From Sphingobacteriales bacterium (GTDB lineage: Bacteria > Bacteroidota > Bacteroidia > Chitinophagales > JADIYW01), in contig CP064984.1 of the NCBI GenBank assembly GCA_016699615.1, positions 620,001-684,000 of the forward strand: a DNA stretch of 64,000 nt, in the 5' to 3' direction. Position 1 is the first letter of the stretch. Each line of letters begins with the position of its first letter. Under the pieces are notes generated by a model. That model searched no databases. It had not been told where the DNA came from and worked only from the letters and a program-made list of their open reading frames with translations. The position numbers were made by a program, and so were the translations under genes. Shown piece by piece: positions 1-8,761 of this stretch.

Positions 1-78
1 AAAAATAAGAAATTAGACTAAGTATCTACTTCAATAAAATACTAAGTTTTACACAAAATGGTTTTTTGTTAGCTTTTG

Positions 79-1380
79 TTAGATATTTACATGCACATTT
101 CCATCTGCTGAAATATTATCCAGTGATGCATTTTTCAATGTATTGACCAAACTTTCATCATATTGTGCATTCACTTTTATATAATTATCAGTAAAGCCAT
201 GCATCAACGCTCCTTTCTTCTCTTCTTCAAACAATACTGTTCTGTTGGTGTGTAAATATTGCTCGTAAAACTGCCTTTTTTTCTTTTCTGATAAACTTCT
301 AAGTTGTGTACATCTATCTTGTCTTACACTCATTGGCACCACATCTTGTATATCTAATGCTTTGGTATTTGCCCTTTCTGAATATGTAAATACATGTAAA
401 TATGAAATATCTATTTCGTGCAAGAAGTTAAATGTTTGCATAAAATCATCGTTTGTCTCACTCGGAAAACCAACAATCACATCAACACCAATGCATGCAT
501 GTGGCATAGTAGATTTTATTTTTTGCACTCTGTCTTTATATACATCAGCTTGGTATCTTCTTTGCATCAATGCAAGAATTTTATTGCTGGCACTTTGTAG
601 TGGAATATGGAAGTGTGGCATAAATTTGTTGCTCGTTGCTACAAATTCTATAATCTCATCAGTCAATAGATTAGGTTCAATAGATGATATTCTAAAACGC
701 TCTATTCCATCTATTTTATCTAGTTCTTTAATTACATCAATTAGTTTATGGTGGTCATCTATTCCTCTTCCATAATCGCCTGTATTCACGCCAGTAATTA
801 CAATTTCTTTTATATTATTCTGAGCTAATGCTTTTGCATTTTGAATGATATTTTCCAATTTATCGCTTCTGCTTTTTCCTCGAGCTAATGGAATTGTACA
901 AAATGTACATTTATAATCGCAACCATCTTGAATTTTTAAAAATGAACGTGTTCTTTCTGCTAATGAAAACGAAGGCATAAAATCATTTACCTCATTAATT
1001 GCTGAAGTATGAATTTGTCCACAGGCATTTTTAGTTAAATCTGTGATAATGCTTGGAAGATTAAACTTATCTGTTGCGCCAAGTACTAAGTCTACACCTT
1101 TTATGGATGCAATTTCTGCTGGTTTCAATTGGGCATAACAGCCTAATACCACAACAAATGCATTAGGATTCACCTTTAATGACTTTCTAACTATATTTCT
1201 ACACTTTGCATCAGCATCATCTGTAACAGAACATGTATTAATAACATATACATCTGCAAAATCGTTAAAATCTACAGTTTCAAAGCCTACTTGTTTCATT
1301 TGTCTAGCTATTGCTGATGTTTCAGAGAAATTGAGCTTACAACCTAATGTGTGAAATGCTATATTTTTGCCAGTAAACAT
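79..1380 (-). CDS. mtaB: tRNA t6A37 methylthiotransferase MtaB
   Basis: Radical-SAM enzyme that adds a methylthio group to N6-threonylcarbamoyladenosine at position 37 of tRNAs, giving ms2t6A, in the cytoplasm. From the ATG at 1380 the protein has 433 residues, normal for the family. The N-terminal UPF0004 domain has its three cysteines at about 14 (HTLGCKLN), 50 (NTCSV) and 81 (LGCYAQ). The radical-SAM CxxxCxxC motif is at about 154-161 (GCDYKCTFC), and a TRAM-like tail closes the protein. A TTG two codons upstream (1386) is open but ATG is the better start. The CKLN form of the first motif favours MtaB over MiaB or RimO. It is divergent from the oxidoreductase gene at 1483. Family assignment is secure. 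Confidence 0.93.
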   Translation of the reverse strand: MFTGKNIAFHTLGCKLNFSETSAIARQMKQVGFETVDFNDFADVYVINTCSVTDDADAKCRNIVRKSLKVNPNAFVVVLGCYAQLKPAEIASIKGVDLVLGATDKFNLPSIITDLTKNACGQIHTSAINEVNDFMPSFSLAERTRSFLKIQDGCDYKCTFCTIPLARGKSRSDKLENIIQNAKALAQNNIKEIVITGVNTGDYGRGIDDHHKLIDVIKELDKIDGIERFRISSIEPNLLTDEIIEFVATSNKFMPHFHIPLQSASNKILALMQRRYQADVYKDRVQKIKSTMPHACIGVDVIVGFPSETNDDFMQTFNFLHEIDISYLHVFTYSERANTKALDIQDVVPMSVRQDRCTQLRSLSEKKKRQFYEQYLHTNRTVLFEEEKKGALMHGFTDNYIKVNAQYDESLVNTLKNASLDNISADGNVHVNI

Positions 1381-1451
1381 GCTCAAAAATAATCAATATA
1401 CACTATATGTGGATTATTTACAATAAAATAGATATGTTCATAGCTTAATTT

Positions 1452-1459
1452 TAATTTTG
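1452..1459 (+). promoter_or_regulatory. candidate -7 element TAATTTTG
   Basis: Matches the Bacteroidota -7 consensus TAnnTTTG and lies 23 bp before the TTG start of the oxidoreductase gene. No clear -33 TTG at the right spacing was found, and such matches are common by chance in this AT-rich DNA. Confidence 0.3.
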
Positions 1460-1482
1460 ATTTTACACTAAATATTGTTTTT

Positions 1483-2412
1483 TTGAAAAAATTAAAGGTT
1501 GCTATTATTGGAATTGGTAATTTGGGTATGCAATACATCATTAGGTTGCAGTACAATAAATTATTTGAGCTAGTTGGCGTCAATGATAAACATCCTGAGC
1601 ACTACGAAGATTTGAAAGAAGAATCTGGTATTAATTTTTATGAAAATGCAGATGAGCTGACTGATGCGTGTGATGCATTGATTATATGTACACCTACGCA
1701 TGCCATCAATAAATATTTATTTGATGTAATTAAATCTGGAAAGCACATTTTGCTAGGCAAACCAATTTTGAATGATTTGCCAGATATTCTGTATATCAAT
1801 GATATTGCTAGAGAATCTGGAATTAAAATGCAAATCAGCATGGTAGATAGTTTTAATCCTGTTTTTAGTACACTTAAAACCATGGTTGAAGAACCTATGT
1901 TTGTTGAAATAAGAAGAAACACATCATTTGAGTCTTCTAAAAACAATCCAAATATTATAAAAGAATCTTTATTGAAAGATATTTGTTTACTACTTGAATT
2001 GTGTAAGGCAAGTAATATCCAAAAAATAAGGTATAATAATTTGTATGAAAAATTAGATTTTGTTCAAGTAAGAATAGAGTTTGACAACGGAACATCAGCA
2101 CATATTTCTATTAATAAATTATCTAACCAAAAATCTTTTACTGTTCAAGTATATCAAGCAAATAAAAATATTATTGCCAATTTTTTAAATAGAAGAATAA
2201 ATACATTTACAAAAAGCGATAATCAGCAGCATGTGCTTGAAAACAATATAGAACTCAGCGAAACTGAAGCTATAGAAGAAGAACTGAATGCATTTGCAAG
2301 TAGTATATTGAATGATACTGATTGTAAAAATTCTATTGCAGATTTTTATAGAGCAACAGCTATTACTTATGATTTGTTAAAGAAAATAGATATTTTAGAG
2401 ATATCTATATAA
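1483..2412 (+). CDS. Gfo/Idh/MocA-family oxidoreductase
   Basis: NAD(P)-dependent sugar- or cyclitol-type oxidoreductase of 309 residues; the substrate cannot be told from sequence. The N-terminal Rossmann fold starts at once with the dinucleotide motif GIGNLG (about residues 10-15), followed by an acidic residue after the second strand. The family's EKP motif appears as GKPIL (about 102-106), so the lysine is kept and the glutamate is replaced. The C-terminal half fits the family's alpha/beta substrate domain. Translation begins with TTG, the only start that includes the whole first beta strand. The gene converges with the histidine phosphatase, and the two stop codons are directly adjacent at 2412/2413. 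The function is general only; this may be one of the divergent Bacteroidota members. Confidence 0.8.
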   Translation: MKKLKVAIIGIGNLGMQYIIRLQYNKLFELVGVNDKHPEHYEDLKEESGINFYENADELTDACDALIICTPTHAINKYLFDVIKSGKHILLGKPILNDLPDILYINDIARESGIKMQISMVDSFNPVFSTLKTMVEEPMFVEIRRNTSFESSKNNPNIIKESLLKDICLLLELCKASNIQKIRYNNLYEKLDFVQVRIEFDNGTSAHISINKLSNQKSFTVQVYQANKNIIANFLNRRINTFTKSDNQQHVLENNIELSETEAIEEELNAFASSILNDTDCKNSIADFYRATAITYDLLKKIDILEISI

Positions 2413-3023
2413 TTATACATTTAAGTGTGATAAATCATTTTCCTTAACTGTATGGAATTTATCGCCATCTAAGCTTAGATGATACAAACATGTATTGTTA
2501 TGTAAAATGTATCCATCTTAGAAATTGGCAAATCCAACAGCATACACATCATTACTCTAAGTGTTCTGCCATGTGTGCAAACTAATATTGTTTGGTATGA
2601 CGCTTGTTTAATTTCGTTAATAAAAGGCAATAATCTATCTGCTAAATCTTGTGCACTTTCGCCACCTTCAATTTTATTATCCAACTGACCATCAGCCCAA
2701 GATTGTATAATATTGTAATAGTCTTTTTGTAATGTAGGATTATGTTCAACACCTTCAAAAATGCCCCAATCTATTTCATCTATTTCTGGTCTTACCAAAT
2801 GTGGTATATCTTTATTGATGAATTCATCAACTGTTTGCCAAGTACGTTTTAATGATGATGTGTACACAACATCAAAATTTATTTCTTTGTGTGCCTTAAA
2901 AAACAATGCTGCTTGTTCTATTCCTGTCTGATTCAAATCAGAATTTACGCCTCTACCTTGAACAACTTGTTTTACATTAAAATCTGTTTGTCCGTGTCTT
3001 ATAATATAAATTTGTTTCTGCAT
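2413..3023 (-). CDS. histidine phosphatase family protein, 3' end frameshifted
   Basis: Phosphoglycerate-mutase-like phosphatase with the RHG motif (IIRHGQTDFN, residues 7-16) and the second catalytic histidine in VCTHGRTLRV (about 149-158). The frame as read stops at 2475 after 182 residues with an unusual tail. The same strand continues in another frame, from about 2506 down to a stop at 2413, with residues HNNTCLYHLSLDGDKF, which is the usual C-terminal strand of this family. Adding one base to the A/T homopolymer at 2504-2507 joins both frames into about 203 residues and makes the gene end exactly next to the stop of the converging oxidoreductase. So I annotate the full span. It is either a sequencing indel or a recent frameshift. 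The in-vivo substrate is unknown. Confidence 0.85.
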
Positions 3024-3034
3024 TTAAACTGTTA

Positions 3035-3262
3035 TTATTCTTTCACAGAAAAAGAATCTTTCTTCTTTATCCAAATAATTAAAACGCCACCTAAGAATAC
3101 AACTGGCGCAAATAATAAATATAAAATTCCTGTATTCAAACTTTTAGCATACTCTGATTTCTCGGCAGTTGCTCTACACATTGGGCATTGTGCATCAGCC
3201 ATTGTAAATACAAATATGAACAATAATGTAAAAAATATTGGAAGATATTTGCTTATTTTCAT
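3035..3262 (-). CDS. small secreted/membrane protein with CPMC motif
   Basis: A 75-residue protein, taking the ATG at 3262 (MKISKYLPIFF) rather than the upstream ATG at 3304, because it begins directly with a signal peptide that ends in ADAQ. After the signal sequence comes the CPMCRA motif, then one transmembrane helix (about 40-62) and a KKK-rich cytoplasmic end. The Cys-x-x-Cys placed on the outer face beside SCO and DUF420 suggests a copper- or redox-related assembly role for the oxidase, which is inference from position only. It follows DUF420 in the same direction and is the last gene of the respiratory block. I do not recognise a named family. Confidence 0.65.
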   Translation of the reverse strand: MKISKYLPIFFTLLFIFVFTMADAQCPMCRATAEKSEYAKSLNTGILYLLFAPVVFLGGVLIIWIKKKDSFSVKE

Positions 3263-3317
3263 CTCAGATGTTTTAGTAAAGTTACAACTAATATTGCACT
3301 TCAATATTGAATAAACA

Positions 3318-3842
3318 TTAATAATATGGTGCTAATAATACATAAACCAATACACCTGAAATTGCCACATATAACCAAAATGGATAGGTGTATCTTGCCC
3401 ACTTTTTATGTTGCACAAATTGATTTGTAAATGCAAAAGAGAATGTTTTTAAAACAAAAGGTAAAATAACAGCTGCTAAAATTATATGTGTTATTAGTAT
3501 AAAATAATAGATTGGTCTTATTATTCCTTGACCTAAAAATTTAGTATCTTCTGCCTTTAATGTATGATAAAATAAGTAGCTTAATAAAAATAAGCACGAC
3601 AACACAAGTGCTGATAACATAAATAATCTATGTATATTTTGCTTTTTGTATTTAATTGCAATCAATCCAAATATTAAACATAAACTTGTGCCCGTATTTA
3701 ATATTGCATTGAGCTTTGGAAAAATCATTAAATTTATACTGTGTTCAACATCTGGTGGTTGAACTTTTAGTAAAGTCATTACAATAGCTGGAACAGCTAC
3801 AGAAATAAATAAAATTATAATATTGATTTGCTTATTAGACAT
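3318..3842 (-). CDS. DUF420 family membrane protein
   Basis: Membrane protein of 174 residues with five predicted helices (about 8-28, 40-62, 76-98, 110-134, 150-172). DUF420 proteins (YozB-type) are regularly found beside SCO and cytochrome oxidase genes and are thought to help oxidase or heme-copper assembly. Conserved-looking histidines (HRLFMLSALV, YHTLKAED, HIILA, HKKWARYTYP) face the membrane, as in the family. Its ATG overlaps the stop codon of the SCO gene as TAATG, so translation is probably coupled. Family assignment is from length, topology, histidine pattern and neighbours; exact biochemical role is not established. Confidence 0.8.
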   Translation of the reverse strand: MSNKQINIIILFISVAVPAIVMTLLKVQPPDVEHSINLMIFPKLNAILNTGTSLCLIFGLIAIKYKKQNIHRLFMLSALVLSCLFLLSYLFYHTLKAEDTKFLGQGIIRPIYYFILITHIILAAVILPFVLKTFSFAFTNQFVQHKKWARYTYPFWLYVAISGVLVYVLLAPYY

Positions 3843-4561
3843 TAATCTTTTTTCTCTTCTTTCATTGGCACAATATAGCTAACCAACAACAATTGAATGT
3901 CTTTTTTTAATTTTTCAATTGATTCTAATTTAGTGCCATCGTAAAATCCTCTAATTCTTTTTTCTTTATCAATCAACACTAGTTTTTCACTATGAATAAA
4001 ATCATTTGAGCCACCATCACCTTGAACTGCTGTTACCAAATATCCATTTCTTGCAATTGCGTATAAATCTTTTTTATTTCCAGTAAGTAAATGCCAAACT
4101 TTACTATTTACATCTTTTTCAATAGCATATTTTTTTAGTTGTCCTACCGAATCTGTTTCTGGATCTACAGTGTGTGATAAAATTAGAACATCTTTGTCAT
4201 TAAAGTATTCTTCTTGTATGATATGCAAATTATTAGTCATATCTATACAAATTGTAGGACAAGATGTGAAGAAGAAATCTGCCACAACTACCTTATTCTT
4301 CATTATATCTTGGTTTATAGAATCACCATTTTGATTGATAAACGAAAATTTAGGAATTGTGTGATAAATTGTATCTATTACTACATCACCTTTTGAGTTG
4401 GTAGTTTCTTTTGGTAGTTTATTACCATAAATAGGAAGACATTTGTCAGTCTCTAATGTTTGTCTATTTGTATCTAAATATTTAAAAAAAATAAGAAATA
4501 CAATGGGAACAAGTACTGCAACTATTAATGCAATTAGACAACCATTCTTTTGACTTTTCAT
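3842..4561 (-). CDS. SCO1/SenC/PrrC family copper-assembly protein
   Basis: Thioredoxin-fold copper chaperone that helps load the CuA site of cytochrome oxidase subunit II in the periplasm. The 239-residue protein has an N-terminal membrane anchor (about residues 8-28), then the SCO domain with the copper-binding CxxxC in FFTSCPTICIDM and the third ligand, histidine, in FIHSEKLVLID. All three expected ligands are present. The gene is 2 bp downstream of coxIV and overlaps DUF420 by TAATG. Its position after the whole oxidase gene set fits a dedicated assembly factor. Assignment is secure. Confidence 0.92.
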   Translation of the reverse strand: MKSQKNGCLIALIVAVLVPIVFLIFFKYLDTNRQTLETDKCLPIYGNKLPKETTNSKGDVVIDTIYHTIPKFSFINQNGDSINQDIMKNKVVVADFFFTSCPTICIDMTNNLHIIQEEYFNDKDVLILSHTVDPETDSVGQLKKYAIEKDVNSKVWHLLTGNKKDLYAIARNGYLVTAVQGDGGSNDFIHSEKLVLIDKEKRIRGFYDGTKLESIEKLKKDIQLLLVSYIVPMKEEKKD

Positions 4562-4563
4562 GT

Positions 4564-4899
4564 TTATTTACTCATTTCAACTATTGCCTTCAACCATTCA
4601 CTTCCATCCCACATAAATGCAATAATTCCCCAAATAAGAAATGATAATGGCAAGCCTAATGATAATGCAAATGCTCTTTTTTCATATTTCACGTGCATAA
4701 ATTCACCAATGATAAAATATGCTTTCCATACTGACATTATTACAAATAGAGAATTCAGTACAAATTTAGGCAATACACCACCTAAAGTAAGTGCAATAAC
4801 TACTTCTACTACAGTAATGATTGCTAAATATAATGTGGCTCTCCATACAGCTTTAACTTGGCTTTGATATTGTTCTTCTGATAAATGTTCTCCGCTCAT
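4564..4899 (-). CDS. cytochrome c oxidase subunit IV-type protein
   Basis: A 111-residue membrane protein with three helices (about 18-38, 45-62, 78-98), the form of bacterial COX IV / prokaryotic cytochrome c oxidase subunit IV. It starts with a short hydrophilic region and contains the FMHVKYEKRAF loop between helices two and three that is typical for these subunits. It lies between coxIII and SCO in the oxidase operon. It is structural and has no catalytic residues. Assignment rests on size, topology and place in the operon. Confidence 0.8.
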   Translation of the reverse strand: MSGEHLSEEQYQSQVKAVWRATLYLAIITVVEVVIALTLGGVLPKFVLNSLFVIMSVWKAYFIIGEFMHVKYEKRAFALSLGLPLSFLIWGIIAFMWDGSEWLKAIVEMSK

Positions 4900-4942
4900 A
4901 TATTATATTATTTATATATTATTAATTATAAAGATTTAATTA

Positions 4943-5794
4943 TTACATTAAGTAGAATGCTAAGAATACGAATACCCAAACTAAGTCTACAAAGTGCCAG
5001 TACAATCCTATTTTTTCAATCATTTCGTAATGACCTCTTCTTTCAAATGTACCATTAAGTGTACCAACTAGTGCGTACACATTTAAACAAACACCTGTAA
5101 AAACGTGAAAGCCGTGAAAGCCTGTAATTCCGAAGAATAATGCACCGAAAGTTGTTGGTCCACCAGTTTTTTGAATTCCATCAGCTATATTATAAAAATG
5201 TTGTTCTGTGCCATGTGCGTATAAATCTGTAAATTGTCCTTGTGCATTTAATGCAATTTCTCTCAATCCTGTTTCAGGATTGACAACACTTTTAGCTAAA
5301 TGCAATACACCTTCTGTATCTAAGATATATGGATTAAAGAATGGTCTTAATCCATTTTCAATTAAGTGAGCCCACTCCCATGCTTGGCATGCTAAGAATA
5401 ATACACCACCTATTATTCCACCAATCATCCAAATAGCAACACCTCTTTTGTTCATTCTATGTCCTTCTTGTACTGCACGTACTACAAACACAGAACTTGC
5501 AATTAGGATAGCCGTCATGATTGACACGAAACCCATTGGTACATTTGCATGACCCATTAATGGCATAGCATTAAATACATCATTTGGATTTGGCCACCAA
5601 GGTTGGCTAATTCTTATAGTAGCATATGCAATCAAAAATGCTGAGAATGTAAATGCATCTGACAATAAGAAATACCACATCATAGACTTACCATAACTAA
5701 TATTCATGGGCGACTTCTCACCACCTTCGCCATTATCTGGTGTTGGCAATTGGTGCTCTTCATGTGTATCCTTAATTTCTAAAACTTCTGACAT
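4943..5794 (-). CDS. cytochrome c oxidase subunit III
   Basis: Heme-copper oxidase subunit III, a structural membrane subunit next to subunit I; 283 residues. A hydrophilic N-terminus (about 1-30) is followed by six or seven helices. Family signatures include the first helix with MMWYFLLSDAFTFSAFLIAY, the ITGFHGFHVFTGV histidine motif in the penultimate segment, and the final YWHFVDLVWVFVFLAFYL segment. A loop of about 60 residues (about 150-210) between helices is longer than in minimal subunits. A second, shorter subunit III-like gene follows upstream at 5810, so this operon encodes two members of the superfamily, a common Bacteroidota arrangement. Confidence 0.9.
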   Translation of the reverse strand: MSEVLEIKDTHEEHQLPTPDNGEGGEKSPMNISYGKSMMWYFLLSDAFTFSAFLIAYATIRISQPWWPNPNDVFNAMPLMGHANVPMGFVSIMTAILIASSVFVVRAVQEGHRMNKRGVAIWMIGGIIGGVLFLACQAWEWAHLIENGLRPFFNPYILDTEGVLHLAKSVVNPETGLREIALNAQGQFTDLYAHGTEQHFYNIADGIQKTGGPTTFGALFFGITGFHGFHVFTGVCLNVYALVGTLNGTFERRGHYEMIEKIGLYWHFVDLVWVFVFLAFYLM

Positions 5795-5809
5795 ATTTAT
5801 GATATTAAA

Positions 5810-6430
5810 TTATAAATTAAAATATAAAAATCCGAATAGATATAACCAAAGAATGCCCATAAAGTGCCAAAATAAACTTAATAGGTCTGTTCTTATACTT
5901 AATACGCCTTTCTCTGATAATTCTATTTTTTCTAATACTTCGTCTGATTTAATTTTTCTTAAAGCAATTAAACTTCTTACAAATGCAACAGTAAGAAAAA
6001 CTAATCCTGTTAATACATGCAGTGCATGCATCAATACTATAACAAATAAAAATTGTGGTGCTGGGTTTGGGTTACCGGCTGGATAAAATCCTTGATTTGA
6101 TAATATCATCCACCCATTATACTGAAAATAACAGAATAGAACGCCACAGATAATAGTTAATAATAATGTAAACGACATTAGTATTTTATTTCCTTTTTTA
6201 TTAGAAATATCTGCCACTAATAAGCATATACTACTAAACAAAATTATAAATGTAGAGATATTAAATTCATTAGGCAATGAGAATCCTGTCCATGCTCCAC
6301 CTGCGCCTTTCCTTACTAAGAATGCACTTGTAAAGCCAGCAAATACCATACAAGAAGAAACGATAAAGAGCCACATTGTAAATTTATGTGCTCCTTGATT
6401 CTTTTCTTGATATTTTAGCGTTAGACTCAT
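5810..6430 (-). CDS. second cytochrome c oxidase subunit III-type protein
   Basis: A 206-residue CtaE/CyoC-like membrane protein with five helices. Recognised by the N-terminal helix KFTMWLFIVSSCMVFAGFTS, the MHALHVLTGLVFL motif equivalent to the HGLHV motif of subunit III, and the terminal LFWHFMGILWLYLFGFLY helix. It is shorter than the 4943-5794 protein, lacking the extra N-terminal and loop regions. The ATG overlaps the stop of ctaB as TAATG. Both copies probably belong to the same oxidase; whether both are in the final complex is not visible from sequence. Confidence 0.88.
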   Translation of the reverse strand: MSLTLKYQEKNQGAHKFTMWLFIVSSCMVFAGFTSAFLVRKGAGGAWTGFSLPNEFNISTFIILFSSICLLVADISNKKGNKILMSFTLLLTIICGVLFCYFQYNGWMILSNQGFYPAGNPNPAPQFLFVIVLMHALHVLTGLVFLTVAFVRSLIALRKIKSDEVLEKIELSEKGVLSIRTDLLSLFWHFMGILWLYLFGFLYFNL

Positions 6431-7326
6431 TATATTTTATCTAGGTTTAAAGCTATCAATACAATTGGTAAGTATAAAAAAGAAGCAAACATAAGTTTCT
6501 TTGCACTCTTGTCTGATGTATCAATAGATAATTGTATTGCTTGTAATAAGAACACAATGCCTGTGATTGTAATTATAACTAATGATATAATTCCAGAAAG
6601 ACCAAAGAAAAATGGTAAAGTTCCAACAATAATTAAAAGTATTAAATATGGAACGTTTAATAATGCTGTATTTCTATTTTTTATGTTGTTTGGTAATAAA
6701 TGAAATCCTGCTTTGTTGTAATCATCATTTAATAACCATGCAATAGACCAAAAATGTGGAATTTGCCAAAAAAACTGTATTGCAAATAATATAATACCAC
6801 CTATTCCAATACTTCCTGTTGCTGCTGTCCAGCCAATAAGTAATGGCATAGAACCTGGAACTGCTCCAATAAATACAGCTACTGGACTAATTTTTTTGAA
6901 TGGAGTGTATACAAATGCATAGCTAATTAATGACAACGCACCTAATAATCCTGATATTGGGTTAAAATAAAAACCTAAAATACCAATTCCAACGATTCCA
7001 AATAGTCCAGCAATTAAAGATGCATTTACTACGGAAATTTTTGCTTTTGGTAATGGCCTTTCCATTGTTCTATTCATCAACTTATCAGTATCTTTTTCTA
7101 AAATTTGATTAATAATATTGGAAGATGCTGTTACTAAAAATCCTGCGATAGCTAATAGCAATATTGATGTTGATGATATGTTTTGATTTGCAAACAGATA
7201 AGACATAACAGCTGAGAAAACAACTAACAATGACAAACGCATTTTAGTCAATTGACTAAATACGGTGTATGTGTCAGTTAAAACAGCAGCAATAGAACGA
7301 TTGTATGTCTTAATATTATTGTTCAA
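6430..7326 (-). CDS. ctaB: protoheme IX farnesyltransferase (heme O synthase)
   Basis: UbiA-superfamily prenyltransferase that transfers a farnesyl group to heme b to give heme o, the precursor of heme a for the oxidase encoded alongside. The 298-residue membrane protein has about nine helices. The first Asp-rich prenyl-diphosphate motif is NQILEKDTDKLMNRTMERPL (about residues 72-91), including the conserved N, DxxxD and RT-RP residues; a second loop with NDDYNKAGFHLLP carries the later conserved aspartates and His. It lies between coxI and coxIII. Assignment is secure. Confidence 0.93.
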   Translation of the reverse strand: MNNNIKTYNRSIAAVLTDTYTVFSQLTKMRLSLLVVFSAVMSYLFANQNISSTSILLLAIAGFLVTASSNIINQILEKDTDKLMNRTMERPLPKAKISVVNASLIAGLFGIVGIGILGFYFNPISGLLGALSLISYAFVYTPFKKISPVAVFIGAVPGSMPLLIGWTAATGSIGIGGIILFAIQFFWQIPHFWSIAWLLNDDYNKAGFHLLPNNIKNRNTALLNVPYLILLIIVGTLPFFFGLSGIISLVIITITGIVFLLQAIQLSIDTSDKSAKKLMFASFLYLPIVLIALNLDKI

Positions 7327-7339
7327 AATTACAATTTAA

Positions 7340-8761
7340 TTAGTGATGAACTTTTTGATTTTGCTCTTCAGGAGTTAAAGGTGTAGTTTGTGGTATATAA
7401 TCTTCTTGTGCACCTGGTTTGCTATAATCATATGGCCAACGATATACAGTTGGTAATTCTCCATCCCAGTTTCCATGAATTCCTTCAATTGGAGAAGTCC
7501 ACTCTAAAGTATTAGCTTTCCAAGGATTTTGTTCAGATTTTCTACCTTTGTACATACTATAGAAGAAATTTACAATAAATAATAGCTGTGCCATAAATAC
7601 TGCAATTGTTGCAATAGTCATTACAACATTCAAATCACTATATTGAGAAAATGATTCGAATTCGTTGAAATGATAATATCTTCTTGGAATACCCGCCAAA
7701 CCCATAAAGTGCATTGGCCAAAATATTAGATAAGATCCAACGAAAGTAATAACGAAGTGTATATATGCTAAAGTTGAATTCATATGTCTTCCAAACATTC
7801 TTGGAAACCAATGATAAACACCGGCAAACATACCAAAGAAAGCAGCAATACCCATAACTATATGAAAGTGTGCTACAACAAAGTATGTATCGTGTAATCT
7901 AATATCAATAACTGAGTTTCCTAACCAAATACCAGTTAACCCACCAGAGATAAACATAGAAACAAATCCAATTGCAAATATAGATGCTGGATTAATATGT
8001 ATATTACCTTTCCATAATGTTGTTAACCAGTTAAATACTTTAACAGCAGAAGGAATTGCAATTAATAATGTAAAGAATGTAAATACACCACCTACAAATG
8101 GATTCATACCTGTCATGAACATGTGATGCGCCCAAACGATAAATCCTAGTACTGTAATACCTAATATTGAAAATATCATTGCTTTGTATCCAAAGATTGG
8201 TTTTCTAGAGTGTACTGCTAAAATTTCAGACACCATACCCATTGCTGGTAATATGATAATATATACTTCTGGGTGACCTAAGAACCAGAATAAGTGTTGG
8301 AATAAAATTGGACTACCACCAGAATACGGAAGTGGATTACCACCTATTACTATATTAGATAAGTAAAAACTTGTACCTAAACTTCTATCAAAGATTAACA
8401 ATACTGCTGCAGACAATAATACTGGGAATGATAACAAACCAATAATTGCAGTAAATAACAATGCCCATACAGTTAATGGCATTCTGTACATTGTCATTCC
8501 TTTTGTACGCATGTTTAGTATTGTAGAAATATAATTTAAACCACCCATTAATGTTGATGCAATAAATAATGCCATTGCGATTAACCAAAGTGACATACCT
8601 GCTCCTGAACCAGGAGATGCCTGTGGTAATGCACTTAATGGTGGATATATTGTCCATCCAGCTGATGCTCCACCAGTTTTAACAAACATTGATAAGAACA
8701 TTACAACACCTGCTAAAATAAAAAACCAAAAAGATAGTGCATTCATTAATGGTGAAGCCAT
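7340..8761 (-). CDS. ctaD: cytochrome c oxidase subunit I, C-terminal part (after frameshift)
   Basis: Carries most of heme-copper oxidase subunit I: from DMASPLMNALSFW onward, including the CuB/Tyr motif WFLGHPEVYIIILP, the HHMF pair of CuB histidines, and the HDTYFVVAHFHIVMG heme a3/heme a ligands. The N-terminal part lies in another frame at 8746-9144. The expected join is ...ILIPY-K/Q-IGARDMASP...; one missing base at the homopolymer 8776-8778 explains the break. Joined, the gene runs 7340-9144 and encodes about 601 residues, normal for the family. Since the flanking oxidase genes are intact, a sequence error is more likely than a dead gene, but the given sequence cannot decide. Catalytic and proton-pumping subunit of the terminal oxidase. 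Confidence 0.92.
   Translation of the reverse strand: MASPLMNALSFWFFILAGVVMFLSMFVKTGGASAGWTIYPPLSALPQASPGSGAGMSLWLIAMALFIASTLMGGLNYISTILNMRTKGMTMYRMPLTVWALLFTAIIGLLSFPVLLSAAVLLIFDRSLGTSFYLSNIVIGGNPLPYSGGSPILFQHLFWFLGHPEVYIIILPAMGMVSEILAVHSRKPIFGYKAMIFSILGITVLGFIVWAHHMFMTGMNPFVGGVFTFFTLLIAIPSAVKVFNWLTTLWKGNIHINPASIFAIGFVSMFISGGLTGIWLGNSVIDIRLHDTYFVVAHFHIVMGIAAFFGMFAGVYHWFPRMFGRHMNSTLAYIHFVITFVGSYLIFWPMHFMGLAGIPRRYYHFNEFESFSQYSDLNVVMTIATIAVFMAQLLFIVNFFYSMYKGRKSEQNPWKANTLEWTSPIEGIHGNWDGELPTVYRWPYDYSKPGAQEDYIPQTTPLTPEEQNQKVHH

Noticed and set aside
362..775. Plus-strand open frame of 137 codons opposite mtaB
   Set aside because: It lies fully inside the well-supported mtaB gene on the other strand, has no domain, and AT-rich antisense frames like this appear opposite many genes here (also at 9239, 15219, 25458, 46632, 51787, 56439 and 59592).
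8388..8657. Minus-strand 89-codon frame overlapping coxI
   Set aside because: Another frame inside coxI on the same strand; no motif and no start context.
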